Notes: generated by a model not told the origin, from the letters alone. A DNA stretch of 64,000 bases from Sphingobacteriales bacterium 50-39 (GCA_001898505.1 MKTZ01000027.1:124001-188000); one strand, 5' to 3'. Positions 41,054 to 50,814 are shown, counted from the stretch's first letter. Program-made: numbers and translations.

Positions 41054-43466
41054 GCTTAAGGAAAATTTTAAGATGGCCGGACGCTATCTTCTTAAGGACC
41101 GGCCCTTTACTCTTCTCAATCTCCTTGGCCTTTCCACGGCCCTGGCCTGCACTATTCTGATCTATTTCTGGGTAGATGACGAATGGCATATGGACAAATC
41201 CTTCGAAAAGTCCGACCGGCTTTTTCAGGTATTAAAGAACGCACCGTCGCCCACCGGCACGACTACGGACGAGCGGACGCCCGGGTTGCTGGCGGCGACC
41301 CTTGTCAAAGAAATACCGGAAGTAGAATATGCCACATCTGTCGTGCCCGTATCCTGGTTTGATAAAAAAGGGATCCTTATTTACGGCGACCGATCTATCA
41401 ATGTCAGCTCGGAATTTGCAGGAGCGGATTATTTCTCCATATTCTCCTACAAGCTTATCGCGGGAGATAAAGACCATGTGTTACGGGATAATGCTTCCAT
41501 TGTCATTTCCGACAAACTGGCCCTGAAGTTATTCAATACGACGAACAATTTGGTGGGTCTGCATATCGAATGGAATCAAAAGGACTACAGTGGCGTCTAT
41601 CGTATAGACGGGATATTTGAAGCGCCACCCGCCAATGCCACGGAGCATTTCGACATCGTCTTCAATTACACCCTGTTCCTGGAGAAGAATGCTAAATTGA
41701 ATGATTGGAGCAATAGCGATCCCAGCACCTTTGTTGTCCTGAAAAAGGGCGCCGGTGTGGAGGCGTTCAACAGGAAGATCGCCGGATTGATAAAGACCAG
41801 GGTCGAAGGATCTGCTACGGTGTTGTGGGCGCAGCCCTATTCCGACAGATATTTATATAACCATTATGCAAACGGCGCTCCCGATGGAGGTAGAATAGAA
41901 TATGTGCGTATGTTCTCTCTTATCGCTGCATTTATCCTGGTAATGGCCTGTATCAATTTTATGAACCTATCCACTGCCAAGGCGGCTGAGCGGATCAAGG
42001 AGACGGGTGTCAAAAAGGTGATCGGAGCGTCAAGGCTAACGCTGGTGTCCCAATATATGGGAGAATCGCTGATCCTTTCTTTTCTGGGACTGATCATTGC
42101 GTTGGGATTGGTCCTGCTGTTGTTGCCGCAATTCAACCGGATAACAGGCAAGCAGCTGGTCCTGCACTTTACAACGGGACGGATGTTTATACTTTTGCTG
42201 ATAACTCTTATCACGGGAGTTTTATCCGGCTGCTACCCGGCCATCTATCTTTCCCGATTCAAACCGGCTGTTATTTTGAGGAATGATATAAAGAACTCCT
42301 TATCGGGAATACTGGTTAGAAAAGGGTTAGTGGTATTCCAGTTCACGCTGTCGGCTATTTTTATCTTATCCGTTGTCGTTATTTACCGGCAGATGCGGCT
42401 GATACAAACAAAGAACCTGGGTTATAACCGGGATCATATTATTTATTTCGAACGTGGGGGACAAGCGTCCTATCACAAAGAAGACTATGCTTCGGGGGGT
42501 AAATACGAGTCCGACCTTCAGGATATCCTCGTCCGGATAAAGAATACACCCGGGGTCATCAATGCCGCCAATTTCCGGCATAATATCACCAATAGGGACG
42601 GAGGCACCTACGATATGTCCTGGTCCGGGAAAGATCTCAATAAGCGTATCGATTTTACGGACTTGAATGTGGGGTATGATTTTATCGAGACGGCCGGCAT
42701 CACGTTGAAGGAGGGGCGAACCTACTCACGCGCCTTTGGCAATGAGGAAGGGAATATTATTTTCAACGAGACGGCTATCCGGACCATGGGTCTGAAAGAT
42801 CCGATCGGGAAGGTGGTGCGTTTATGGGGTAAGGACAAGGTCATTGTGGGGGTAGTGAAGGATTTTAACTTCCAGTCATTGCATGAGAATATCAAGCCTT
42901 GTTTCTTCGATATTTCCGTAGGGTCCTGGGCATCCAGGATCATGGTGAGGATACAGGGAGGCAGGGAAGCCGAGACCATTGCCCGGTTAGGAAATCTTTA
43001 TAAGGAATACAACCGAGGGGAGACATTTGAATACCGGTGGCTCGATGAGGATTACCAGGCCCTCTATGCGGCTGAAAGAAGAGTGTCGGACCTGTCAAAA
43101 TATTTTGCGGGCATTGCCATTATCATTTCCTGCCTGGGGTTATTGGGGCTGGCGTCTTTTACTGCCCAGCGGAGACAGCGGGAGATCGGTATTCGGAAGG
43201 TAGTGGGCGCCTCTGTGGAGCGCATTGTTTTGTTGTTGTCGAAGGATTTCCTGTTTTTGATCGGCATTGCACTTGTCATTGCCTTTCCCCTGTCCTGGTG
43301 GGCGATAGCGCGTTGGCTGCATGGGTTTGCATATCGCATCGATGTTGGTGTGGATGTATTCCTTTTGACAGGGGGCTTTATTATCGTTATGACCTTTCTG
43401 TCCATTGGTTTTCAGTCGGTGAAGGCGGCATTGGTCAGTCCGGCGAAGACGCTGCGGTCGGAATGA
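41052..43466 (+). CDS. MacB/FtsX-type ABC transporter permease
   Basis: An 804-residue inner-membrane protein with two MacB-like periplasmic domains and two FtsX permease domains: first helix LLNLLGLSTALACTILIYFW, FtsX block 1 around MACINFMNLSTAKAAERIKE, FtsX block 2 with ASFTAQRRQREIGIRKVVGA. Family members couple an ATPase to periplasmic events such as lipoprotein or peptide export rather than pumping across the inner membrane. No ATPase gene lies beside it, which is common for these permeases in Bacteroidota. The ATG at 41052 is chosen; an 83-codon upstream extension overlaps the opposite gene and is non-native. Confidence 0.9.
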   Translation: MLKENFKMAGRYLLKDRPFTLLNLLGLSTALACTILIYFWVDDEWHMDKSFEKSDRLFQVLKNAPSPTGTTTDERTPGLLAATLVKEIPEVEYATSVVPVSWFDKKGILIYGDRSINVSSEFAGADYFSIFSYKLIAGDKDHVLRDNASIVISDKLALKLFNTTNNLVGLHIEWNQKDYSGVYRIDGIFEAPPANATEHFDIVFNYTLFLEKNAKLNDWSNSDPSTFVVLKKGAGVEAFNRKIAGLIKTRVEGSATVLWAQPYSDRYLYNHYANGAPDGGRIEYVRMFSLIAAFILVMACINFMNLSTAKAAERIKETGVKKVIGASRLTLVSQYMGESLILSFLGLIIALGLVLLLLPQFNRITGKQLVLHFTTGRMFILLLITLITGVLSGCYPAIYLSRFKPAVILRNDIKNSLSGILVRKGLVVFQFTLSAIFILSVVVIYRQMRLIQTKNLGYNRDHIIYFERGGQASYHKEDYASGGKYESDLQDILVRIKNTPGVINAANFRHNITNRDGGTYDMSWSGKDLNKRIDFTDLNVGYDFIETAGITLKEGRTYSRAFGNEEGNIIFNETAIRTMGLKDPIGKVVRLWGKDKVIVGVVKDFNFQSLHENIKPCFFDISVGSWASRIMVRIQGGREAETIARLGNLYKEYNRGETFEYRWLDEDYQALYAAERRVSDLSKYFAGIAIIISCLGLLGLASFTAQRRQREIGIRKVVGASVERIVLLLSKDFLFLIGIALVIAFPLSWWAIARWLHGFAYRIDVGVDVFLLTGGFIIVMTFLSIGFQSVKAALVSPAKTLRSE

Positions 43467-43500
43467 GCGGAGCCTGGGGCCAGTGATGCCGGGGTGGGGG

Positions 43501-44820
43501 CTATTGTTTACGATGGATCATCATCACCTGTCTGCCGTTTTCGTATATGACCAATGTGTTGGCATCGGGGAATTCCATTTGCACGTCATATCCCTCCAAA
43601 AAGAATTTTGTTTCGGATTCGGGGAAAAGAACGGCTGTGGGCGCTCCGTCGCCGGAGACTTTCAGCGCATTGCCATTTTGTTCGACTTTTAGCAGCTTGC
43701 CGTTGCTCTGTTCATAAACACCCGTGTAACGCTGCAGGGTGGCGTCAGGCAGCTGGATCCTTATGTGGTCGGCGGTACCTTTATTCATCGTGCTCAGGAT
43801 CTGCGTGCCGTAGGGGAGCGCTTTTTTTATGACCTGGTCGGAAATGAACATGCCATTATCTCCATTGGTCATGACAACGACGCCGGACCCTGACACCGGT
43901 AAAAAGATAGCCATGGTGCGTACGCCGACATCCGAACCGCCATGCTCCAGCGCATATTCGTCGTTGGGCAGGCCTTTTACCAGACCCCATCCCAGACCGC
44001 GGTAGTAGTTCTCCTTGATCCTGACCTGGGGGCTTGTCATGGCTTTGAACAGGCTGTCGGGGAGGCCGGCGCCCTTCATCGTATATATGCCCAGGCGGCA
44101 ATAATCTTCCACGGTAGTGATCAGGTCGTCTGCGGCGCTGACGGATGTCTGGATGGATATAGCATATCGGCGGCCCTGGCCATCATGCCATTGGGCAAAG
44201 CGGGAGGTGTCGAGGCTTTGGGTCCAATAGCGGGTGTCTTTCATGTGCAAGGGCTTCGTCAGAACAGCGTCGAGCAGCACGTCCAGCGTCCGATGGAATT
44301 TTTGTTCGAGTGCGTGGCGCAGGTATTCAAACCCTTCTCCTGAATAGCCAAATTTTGTTCCGGGCTCGAAATTGAAACGAAGTTTGGCGCCGCCATTGTC
44401 GGTGCGCCAGTTGGGGAAGCCGGACTGGTGGCTTAATATCAGGCGGGTGGTGAGCTTATCCAGGTAGGGGTCGTTCTGTATGTCGGGGTCGATCCAATAA
44501 TGCGATAGGGGTTCGTCGAGGCTCCATTTTCCTGCCTGTATCAGCTTTAGGGTAAGCATGGCTGTTACAGGCTTGGTTTGAGAGGCTATGTTGAAAAGTG
44601 TATTAGGTGGGGCGGGGTGGCCGGCCTGCAGCTGGCCGAATACTTTTACCCATTTGATCTTGTTGTGTTCGATGAGACCGATGCCTACACAGGGTACGTG
44701 GTTTGCGGCCATCCAGACGGGGACATCTTTAAGCAGGGATGCTTCCAGGGTGTCTTTCTGAGCCAGGGAGGGGTGGGTGATGAAGAACACAAGTGCGATG
44801 AAGAGGAGGATATGTCTCAT
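43501..44820 (-). CDS. Secreted serine hydrolase, class C beta-lactamase fold
   Basis: A 439-residue periplasmic hydrolase. Signal peptide ending SLAQ; Ser80-x-x-Lys83 in NIASQTKPVT; Tyr159-Ser-Gly in FGYSGEGFEYL; and the third motif His293-Gly-Gly in LEHGGSDVGVR. All three active-site motifs are intact. The last 100 residues form a DUF3471-like beta domain (RYTGVYEQSNGKLLKVEQNG). Family members are esterases, D-aminopeptidases or DD-peptidases as often as beta-lactamases. It follows the hypothetical gene at 44829 by 8 bp. Confidence 0.9.
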   Translation of the reverse strand: MRHILLFIALVFFITHPSLAQKDTLEASLLKDVPVWMAANHVPCVGIGLIEHNKIKWVKVFGQLQAGHPAPPNTLFNIASQTKPVTAMLTLKLIQAGKWSLDEPLSHYWIDPDIQNDPYLDKLTTRLILSHQSGFPNWRTDNGGAKLRFNFEPGTKFGYSGEGFEYLRHALEQKFHRTLDVLLDAVLTKPLHMKDTRYWTQSLDTSRFAQWHDGQGRRYAISIQTSVSAADDLITTVEDYCRLGIYTMKGAGLPDSLFKAMTSPQVRIKENYYRGLGWGLVKGLPNDEYALEHGGSDVGVRTMAIFLPVSGSGVVVMTNGDNGMFISDQVIKKALPYGTQILSTMNKGTADHIRIQLPDATLQRYTGVYEQSNGKLLKVEQNGNALKVSGDGAPTAVLFPESETKFFLEGYDVQMEFPDANTLVIYENGRQVMMIHRKQ

Positions 44821-44828
44821 ATTAATTT

Positions 44829-45326
44829 CTAAGATAAGTCAAGATCGTATAGCATGTCTGTTATTGTCTGTAGTTCTTGCCATTCTTCCGGGCAAGTATG
44901 CCATTTGTATATGGTTTTAATATCGTCCACGCCGATGGTCAAGGTATAATTGGATCCATCCAGGGCAAAAAATCCAGGCTTGTCAATACGCGGCGGTATG
45001 GAGATGTTTCTTATCAACTGCATCAGACTTTCTATCCTGGAGATATCTGCTTCCCCATTTTCATATTTTATGGTGGGTTTCGGAGTGTCATGAAGATATT
45101 TCAGACTTCCGACGACACTGAAATCATAGGTTTCAGCAGTCTTAAGCCAGGTGGTCCTAAACCATTTGACATCTTTGCCGTTCCAATTCAGTTGAACTAA
45201 GAGAGGATCGTTAAAGGATGGTTCAAACAGCGCCTGGATGTAAGAGTCCCGCGTATTTATGTGTTGCCCCTTCCTGACCAGGTCCATAGCTGTGGAAATA
45301 AACCGGATATAAGGTTCATTGCTCAT
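44829..45326 (-). CDS. Hypothetical cytoplasmic protein
   Basis: A 165-residue soluble protein without signal peptide or membrane helix. Recognisable texture only: N-terminal helix (YIRFISTAMDLVRKGQ), strands around DPLLVQLNWNGKDVKWFRTT, and a C-terminal WHTCPEEWQELQTITDMLYD. No family recognised. It is 8 bp upstream of the beta-lactamase-fold gene, so the two are probably co-transcribed. Confidence 0.65.
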   Translation of the reverse strand: MSNEPYIRFISTAMDLVRKGQHINTRDSYIQALFEPSFNDPLLVQLNWNGKDVKWFRTTWLKTAETYDFSVVGSLKYLHDTPKPTIKYENGEADISRIESLMQLIRNISIPPRIDKPGFFALDGSNYTLTIGVDDIKTIYKWHTCPEEWQELQTITDMLYDLDLS

Positions 45327-45389
45327 AGTCGCTTCAAGATAGTGCTAATTCCTGGGATAATGACCAGCGAGCGCCGGGAGACACGGTTC

Positions 45390-46841
45390 TTATTTTACAG
45401 TCTTGTTTTCGCAGGCATAGCCGAAAAGGCATCTTTCCTTTATCATAGTCGCTACTTCCGCCGGGACATATTCCTCCCATCCATCCGCTCCCTGTTTGAT
45501 CAGGTGCAGGACCTTGTCCGTATCGACATGGAGATTGCTCTCGGAGAAATGCCGGATATCCTCGATCTTGTTGTTGGCGATGAGGTACCGGTAAAGATCG
45601 ACCAGCAATGGGGGAGGGTTGAATCGAAGACAGTTCATGATGATGCCATCACGTAAAGTAGGATAGATGAAGAGCTTTACCTTCCGGCTGAACAGGGTGG
45701 CGAAAGCTTCCAAAATACCACCGGGCAGGTCCTGGTAGTGATCCTGGAATATATATTCGAGATTGGGATAGCCCATTACCACCCCCATCTTTAGCTTGGT
45801 GATCTTTGACAGATAAGCTACCAGCTTGTAATATTCGTGGAAGTCGGAGATCAATACGGTCTGTCCCAAAGCGCAAAGAATATCCACTCTGTCGAGGAAG
45901 TCCTTTTCATCTATTTCCGCCGTGGGGTCGGAATCCCGTTCCTTCAGTGCCTGCAGGGTCAGCTCTGTGATCACCACGACATTGTCCTTGTCCACGTCCG
46001 GCTCCTGCAAGAATTGCCTGACACCGGTGTTCAGCATATCCATGTGTACGTTGATAACGGGGCGGAATCTCCCTCGTACCACCACCACGTGTTTCTTGTA
46101 CAGGACCTCGGAGGGCTGCATGTTTTTGCCATCCGGACCAAAGAGGGCTGTGTCGGAAAAACCATATTTTACCAGGTGCAGGCTCATCAGCCTGTTGTCG
46201 ACATTTTTGAACCCGGGGCCTTCGAAGCGGATCATGTCTATCTGTATGGCATCCTTGGACAAGTTGTCCATCAGGGACAGGAGGAATATATTCGGGTGGG
46301 TATGGTAATAAAAACAGGCATAGATCAGGTTGACCCCCAGAACGCCGACGGCGTTCTGTTGCAGGATGCCATCGTTATCCAGCAGCTTCACATGGATGAT
46401 CACATCATTGAACTCTCCATTTGGCTCCAGCTGGAAGCGAACTCCCATCCAGCCATGTCCTTCGTTGGTCTTGTGATAATTGAGGGCCGACATGGTATCG
46501 GCAAAGGAAAAGAAGGTGGTTTTATCCCCGCGGCTCTCGGCGAGACGCTCGATCAGCAGGCCATATTCCTTTTCCTGCATTGCCAGCAACCTCGACTCAC
46601 TCACATAACGCCGGCCTTTTTGAGCCCCATAGATAGCGTCGGAAAAGGTCATGTCATAGGCCGACATTGTCTTGGCAATGGTACCCGAAGAGGCGCCCGC
46701 CTTGAAAAAATTGGCTGCAACATCCTGTCCGGCGCCAATCTCTGCGAATGAGCCGTAAATCTGTGGGTCAAGGTTAATGGCAAGCGCTTTCTGTTTGGTC
46801 CCTAAATCCTTATTGTGAATAACGCTCATAGAATTTGTCAT
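45390..46841 (-). CDS. Conserved protein, family sometimes named nicotinate-nucleotide adenylyltransferase
   Basis: A 483-residue cytoplasmic protein of a family conserved across Bacteroidota: KALAINLDPQIYGSFAEIGA, SSGTIAKTMSAYDMTFSDAI, GVLGVNLIYACFYYHTHPN, LFGPDGKNMQPSEVLYKKH. Some homologues carry the database name nicotinate-nucleotide adenylyltransferase, but I see no HxGH or ISSTxxR nucleotidyltransferase motif, so that name is unsupported here. The strong conservation of short GTIAKTMSAYD and DNRLMSL motifs implies an enzyme or core cellular role. Monocistronic, with 63 bp to the next gene. Confidence 0.8.
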   Translation of the reverse strand: MTNSMSVIHNKDLGTKQKALAINLDPQIYGSFAEIGAGQDVAANFFKAGASSGTIAKTMSAYDMTFSDAIYGAQKGRRYVSESRLLAMQEKEYGLLIERLAESRGDKTTFFSFADTMSALNYHKTNEGHGWMGVRFQLEPNGEFNDVIIHVKLLDNDGILQQNAVGVLGVNLIYACFYYHTHPNIFLLSLMDNLSKDAIQIDMIRFEGPGFKNVDNRLMSLHLVKYGFSDTALFGPDGKNMQPSEVLYKKHVVVVRGRFRPVINVHMDMLNTGVRQFLQEPDVDKDNVVVITELTLQALKERDSDPTAEIDEKDFLDRVDILCALGQTVLISDFHEYYKLVAYLSKITKLKMGVVMGYPNLEYIFQDHYQDLPGGILEAFATLFSRKVKLFIYPTLRDGIIMNCLRFNPPPLLVDLYRYLIANNKIEDIRHFSESNLHVDTDKVLHLIKQGADGWEEYVPAEVATMIKERCLFGYACENKTVK

Positions 46842-46894
46842 TTATATATACCGCCGCCATAATCAACCTAATGAGCAGGAAAGACTGCTCGAAG

Positions 46895-47440
46895 TTACGA
46901 TTTCCCACCTTGATCCAAAAATAGTTTATCGTCAATTCTTTTTTTCTGCCGGAAGTGGTGCCGCATATGCATTTCAGCAAATTGAAGCCATTCCACCGCA
47001 TTGAAGAACTGGAGTCCCGGATGCTGAGTCTTGCCCGTGGAGACGGAGGGGTCGGAGGCAAAATACAGCTGGTTGACCTTGTCCTTTATGGCTGTCAGCC
47101 CATGTAGAAGCTCTTCCCTGGTCTCCGGCTGCCGCATGGTGACACCAGTGGAAGGGCCGGTGAGCTGTGTATCGGGGAACTCATTGTTCCGGAATAGGAC
47201 CCTGGCATTCTCGTGCATTTCTTTTTCCCTATTCGCAGGAGTGAGCAAACAGGTCCTTACCTGCTCTGCAAACCAGGTGGTATCCTCTATAATGTGTACA
47301 TATACCTGTCCCAGTGACCAGGAGCCGGCATGGGGTTGCCGACAAAGCATTTCCAGGGTATAATTATCCAGGGAGTCGATCCATTTATCGATGGTCTCAT
47401 TAAAGCGATCCAATATGATATGGGCCTTGTTGGGTTCCAT
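46895..47440 (-). CDS. DinB/YfiT-like four-helix protein
   Basis: A 181-residue protein with the DinB fold. The metal-binding His pattern is visible: QPHAGSWSLGQVYVHIIEDT near residue 50, and AEMHMRHHFRQKKRID near 160. Family members are metal-dependent thiol transferases (bacillithiol, mycothiol) or unknown. Given the thiol-stress module elsewhere in the window this is of interest, but no link is shown. Confidence 0.82.
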   Translation of the reverse strand: MEPNKAHIILDRFNETIDKWIDSLDNYTLEMLCRQPHAGSWSLGQVYVHIIEDTTWFAEQVRTCLLTPANREKEMHENARVLFRNNEFPDTQLTGPSTGVTMRQPETREELLHGLTAIKDKVNQLYFASDPSVSTGKTQHPGLQFFNAVEWLQFAEMHMRHHFRQKKRIDDKLFLDQGGKS

Positions 47441-47499
47441 GACTGCCGGCGGAAGGGTCAGTTCTATAACGGCGGGGAAAAACGATTTATTACGGAATA

Positions 47500-47858
47500 T
47501 CAGGATTTTAGCGCCTTTAACGGTCCAGGAAATCCATCCAGCATGATGATCTGTTTGTCAGCCAGCCTCTGCGCTCCGGCCGTCAGGTTGAAGTATTCCC
47601 TGTCCTTCCAGGTAGTTGTTGCGACGCCTTCAAACAGACAAGGCCGCCCATACTATGACCGAACAATAACATTCCATCCATTGGCCTTGTAAATAAACCC
47701 GGGCATCGTAACGCCGCCTGATGGTATAAAAAGTTCGATCGTGCCGGCGCGGGCATTCCGGTCCCAGTCGAGGTCCTTTAATACGATGCTGTCCGTCTGT
47801 GAGCGGGCTGTCTGTGAGGTGAGGAGAATAAAACTGAATAACAGCTTAGGGAGAATTT
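47500..47858 (-). pseudogene. Remnant of a secreted alpha/beta hydrolase
   Basis: Reading the minus strand gives pieces of one hydrolase in different frames. First a signal-peptide-like start without ATG (LLFSFILLTSQTARSQTDSI), then KDLDWDRNARAGTIELFIPS to GVTMPGFIYKANG. After a gap comes a nucleophile elbow in another frame, LLFGHSMGGLVCLKASQQ (G-H-S-M-G-G), and finally YFNLTAGAQRLADKQIIMLD in the original frame, ending at 47500. The gene has lost its start and most of its middle. It overlaps the 3' end of the flavin monooxygenase by one or two bases, so it was probably the last gene of that operon. Confidence 0.7.
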
Positions 47859-48996
47859 ATACATGTGCAGTTGGTTTTTCTTTTTTTTCAATGTCCCGGG
47901 CGATCTTTTGGGCATCCAATGCGATCTCACGGATCTGGCCTGTCGGGCTGACCCAGTAGCCGCAAAAATACAGGTTATCTTTCCCGAAAAATCGTTGTTT
48001 GTCGACGCTGACATTCAGGTCCCGGAAACGTTCGTCATCTACTTCCAGGAATTGCGCATAGTCCCGGTAATACCCAATACCGGCCACGATGGCATCAAAA
48101 GCCTCCTTTCTGCCATCCTCGAAACAAACGATCCGTTCTTCTATATGTTCGATGCCTTCGTATATTTTTATATGCCCTTTTCGGATATACCCCAGCGTGC
48201 CAATGTCTATCACAGGGGCCTGCCCATCTCTTTGGATCTGTTGCAAGGGGCCGTAGGGTAATTTCTTAAGCCCCAGCTTCGTAAGATCGCCCACAGTCCA
48301 TTTTACGACGGGTGCGCTAAGCGCATCTGCTACACGCGGTGAAAGATGGCTTAGTAAAAGGCTTATCTCCAATATGGGTATCCCCAGAATGTCACGTGAT
48401 ATCACATTGACCGGTGATCGAACGGACATGGAGGGTATGGCGCCCTGTTCATACAGATCGATCGCAATCTCACAGGCCGAGTTGCCAAAGCCTACCACCA
48501 ATACATGCTGTCCTGAAAAGTCCTGTCCCGTCCTGTACTCGTAGCTGTGCAGTATCCTGCCCGGGAATGTCTCCATTCCTTTGAACTGGACGGGTTTTGG
48601 CCGGCCATAGGCACCTGTGGCCATGATGAGGTATTTCGATCGGAAGGTATCCTTACCAGTGGCCGTGATCCAGGAATCCTCCTCTCTTCTGACAGATATT
48701 GCTTCCGTATGGAATAGGGGATTGATATTAAATTCTCTTTTATAATCTTCCAGGTATTCGATGACCTGCAGCCTGCCGGGGTATCGGGGGTAGGTGTCGG
48801 GCATTTTTTTATACGGCAGGTGGGAGAACCTTTTGCTGGTGTGCAGGTGCAAACGATCGTAATGGTTATGCCAGGGGCCGGCTATTTGCCCCTGCTTCTC
48901 GATGATGATGTGTTTAATATTTTTTTTCTGCAGACAGGCAGCAGAGGCCAGACCCGAGATGCTTGCTCCGATGATGAGTGTATTTGTTTGTTTCAT
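47857..48996 (-). CDS. Flavin-containing monooxygenase (YUCCA/TrkA-like)
   Basis: A 379-residue two-dinucleotide-binding flavoprotein. FAD motif near the N-terminus is GASISGLASA, where the usual third Gly pattern GxGxxG is slightly changed. The NADPH motif is VVGFGNSACEIAIDL. The FMO-type signatures YDRLHLHTSKRFSHLPYKK and IMATGAYGRPK are present. It would hydroxylate or N/S-oxygenate a small molecule with NADPH and O2. Its ATG overlaps the stop of the sugar-dehydrogenase gene (ATGA). Confidence 0.88.
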   Translation of the reverse strand: MKQTNTLIIGASISGLASAACLQKKNIKHIIIEKQGQIAGPWHNHYDRLHLHTSKRFSHLPYKKMPDTYPRYPGRLQVIEYLEDYKREFNINPLFHTEAISVRREEDSWITATGKDTFRSKYLIMATGAYGRPKPVQFKGMETFPGRILHSYEYRTGQDFSGQHVLVVGFGNSACEIAIDLYEQGAIPSMSVRSPVNVISRDILGIPILEISLLLSHLSPRVADALSAPVVKWTVGDLTKLGLKKLPYGPLQQIQRDGQAPVIDIGTLGYIRKGHIKIYEGIEHIEERIVCFEDGRKEAFDAIVAGIGYYRDYAQFLEVDDERFRDLNVSVDKQRFFGKDNLYFCGYWVSPTGQIREIALDAQKIARDIEKKEKPTAHV

Positions 48997-50741
48997 TTTG
49001 TGTTCCGGATCTTTGTCACCTCGTCGGTGGCGATGGGGCTGTACGTTTTATTAAACCTGGCTTTGACATAGGTAAGTATCGAGGCCACCGCATGATCATC
49101 GAGCAGGGCGCCATGGGCGGGCATGACGCCATTGTAAGTCTTTCCTTTGACCTGTATATTGCCTTGCAAGCCCTGTAAGAGTATCCTGATCAATCTGTCT
49201 TTATCGCCCGTGACCCATTCGGAGCCTGCTAGCGGGGGATAGCGGCTTTCATCTCCCCTCCCATCCCGCTGATGACAGGTGGCGCAATAGGAATTATACA
49301 GGATCAGCCCTTCCATTTCACCGCCCTGACCCAGGTTGTCCTTTACCGAATCCGGTGTTTTTATATAGGTGCGGGATTTTCGCAGCTCCATCGACGCCAG
49401 CTGTGTTTCTGCGAAATGCTGTTTGTCCCCCTTGTACATGACCCGCCATATCTTACCCTTGTTGGACTCGGAAAGATAGAGCGATCCATCAGGGCCTTCG
49501 GCGAGGCCCATTGGCCTGTATTTGGCATCATGTGTATTGAAGACGGTGTCCACGCCGGTGAAGCCATCGGCAAAGACTTCCCAATTACCTGTAGGAACGC
49601 CCTTCTCGAAAGGTACGAAGCAGACAATATAGCCGGCCTGGGGATAGGGGCTGCGATCCGTCGATCCGTGAAATGCAACGAAGACACCTTGTTTGTATCG
49701 ACCAGGGAACTGATCACCCTGATAGAACAGCATGTCCATCGGCGCCCAGTGTCCGGGAAAGCCTAACAGGGGCTTGTCAAAAGCGGCGGCTTTGCCTACC
49801 AACTTTCCATCTCCGCCATAGGCGGGTTGCAGTACATTCTTGCCTTGTATCTGGTCATAGTAGGCATAGGGCCAGCCAAAGTCCGCGTGCTCCCTGACCT
49901 TTACCAGCGGCTCCGATGGAAGTACGGCCGCCTGCCAGGATGAATAGACCGATGGGTAGCGGGTATGAAAATTATCGATACCATTCATGACCGCGTACAG
50001 GCTGTTGTCCAGGGGGCTCCAGGCCATGCCCAGTACGCTCCGGAGACCGGTGGCAAACTTGTATCCGTCCTTTTGCGTTTGTCCTATCCTGTCAGCGCTG
50101 AACCTCCATATCCCTGCATGGGTGGCAAGATCGGGGGAGGGGTCCAGCCCTTTGCCGTTAGGAACACCGGCCGGGCCTACCTTCGCCATGTCCTGCCCTC
50201 CGTCATTGGGTGCGCCGAAAGGGACGTACATATTCCCTTCGTTGTCGAAGGCCAGGGTTTTATGGGAATGCCAGTGTTTGAAAAGATCAGGGTCGTCGTC
50301 GGTGAGGATCACTTCTGTCTGGCTCGTGGGGATCAGCTCTCCCGGGGTCAGCTTGTTGCGTAAAACATATTTTATGGTGGTAGTATACAGATAGCCGTCG
50401 TGTATGGAAATGCCTGCGGGAAGTCCGCCTTCGTCCTTGTAATCCCCGAAGTAGGCGATGATATCGGCCTTGCCGTCGTTATCGGCATCCCGCAGCGCCA
50501 CTGTTCCTCCCTGGCCATGCATGATGTCATTGTAGGATAATTTGACATAGATGTCGCCGTTGGTATTGACGGCGATATGTCTTGCGCGGCCTATGCTGTC
50601 CGCGACGACCACTGCCTGGAAGCCATCCGGAAGCAACAGACCCCCATTGTCCTTGTCACCGGGCGGCAGGCCTGGCTGCTGTTGGGTGCAGCCTTGAAGG
50701 AGTATGGCAGCAATCAAAAGGAGAAGGAAAGGTTTGGACAT
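48993..50741 (-). CDS. PQQ-type sugar dehydrogenase (GDH/sorbosone family) fused to cytochrome c, lipoprotein
   Basis: A 582-residue periplasmic lipoprotein (lipobox ILLQGC, Cys18). Residues about 35-440 form a six-bladed beta-propeller of the soluble glucose/sorbosone dehydrogenase family (RARHIAVNTNGDIYVKLSYN; FATGLRSVLGMAWSP; RPMGLAEGPDGSLYLSESNK). Residues about 470-570 are a class I cytochrome c: Cys486-x-x-Cys489-His490 with distal Met540 (YNGVMPAH). It should oxidise a sugar or related alcohol with PQQ and pass electrons to the attached haem. No PQQ synthesis genes are in the window. It overlaps the FMO gene by 4 bp. Confidence 0.9.
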   Translation of the reverse strand: MSKPFLLLLIAAILLQGCTQQQPGLPPGDKDNGGLLLPDGFQAVVVADSIGRARHIAVNTNGDIYVKLSYNDIMHGQGGTVALRDADNDGKADIIAYFGDYKDEGGLPAGISIHDGYLYTTTIKYVLRNKLTPGELIPTSQTEVILTDDDPDLFKHWHSHKTLAFDNEGNMYVPFGAPNDGGQDMAKVGPAGVPNGKGLDPSPDLATHAGIWRFSADRIGQTQKDGYKFATGLRSVLGMAWSPLDNSLYAVMNGIDNFHTRYPSVYSSWQAAVLPSEPLVKVREHADFGWPYAYYDQIQGKNVLQPAYGGDGKLVGKAAAFDKPLLGFPGHWAPMDMLFYQGDQFPGRYKQGVFVAFHGSTDRSPYPQAGYIVCFVPFEKGVPTGNWEVFADGFTGVDTVFNTHDAKYRPMGLAEGPDGSLYLSESNKGKIWRVMYKGDKQHFAETQLASMELRKSRTYIKTPDSVKDNLGQGGEMEGLILYNSYCATCHQRDGRGDESRYPPLAGSEWVTGDKDRLIRILLQGLQGNIQVKGKTYNGVMPAHGALLDDHAVASILTYVKARFNKTYSPIATDEVTKIRNTK

Positions 50742-50814
50742 ATAATGAAAATAATGAATTTATTGGGGAAATGGTTCCCGTTCATAAAATGTGATAGGAT
50801 GCGACGGATTGTAA

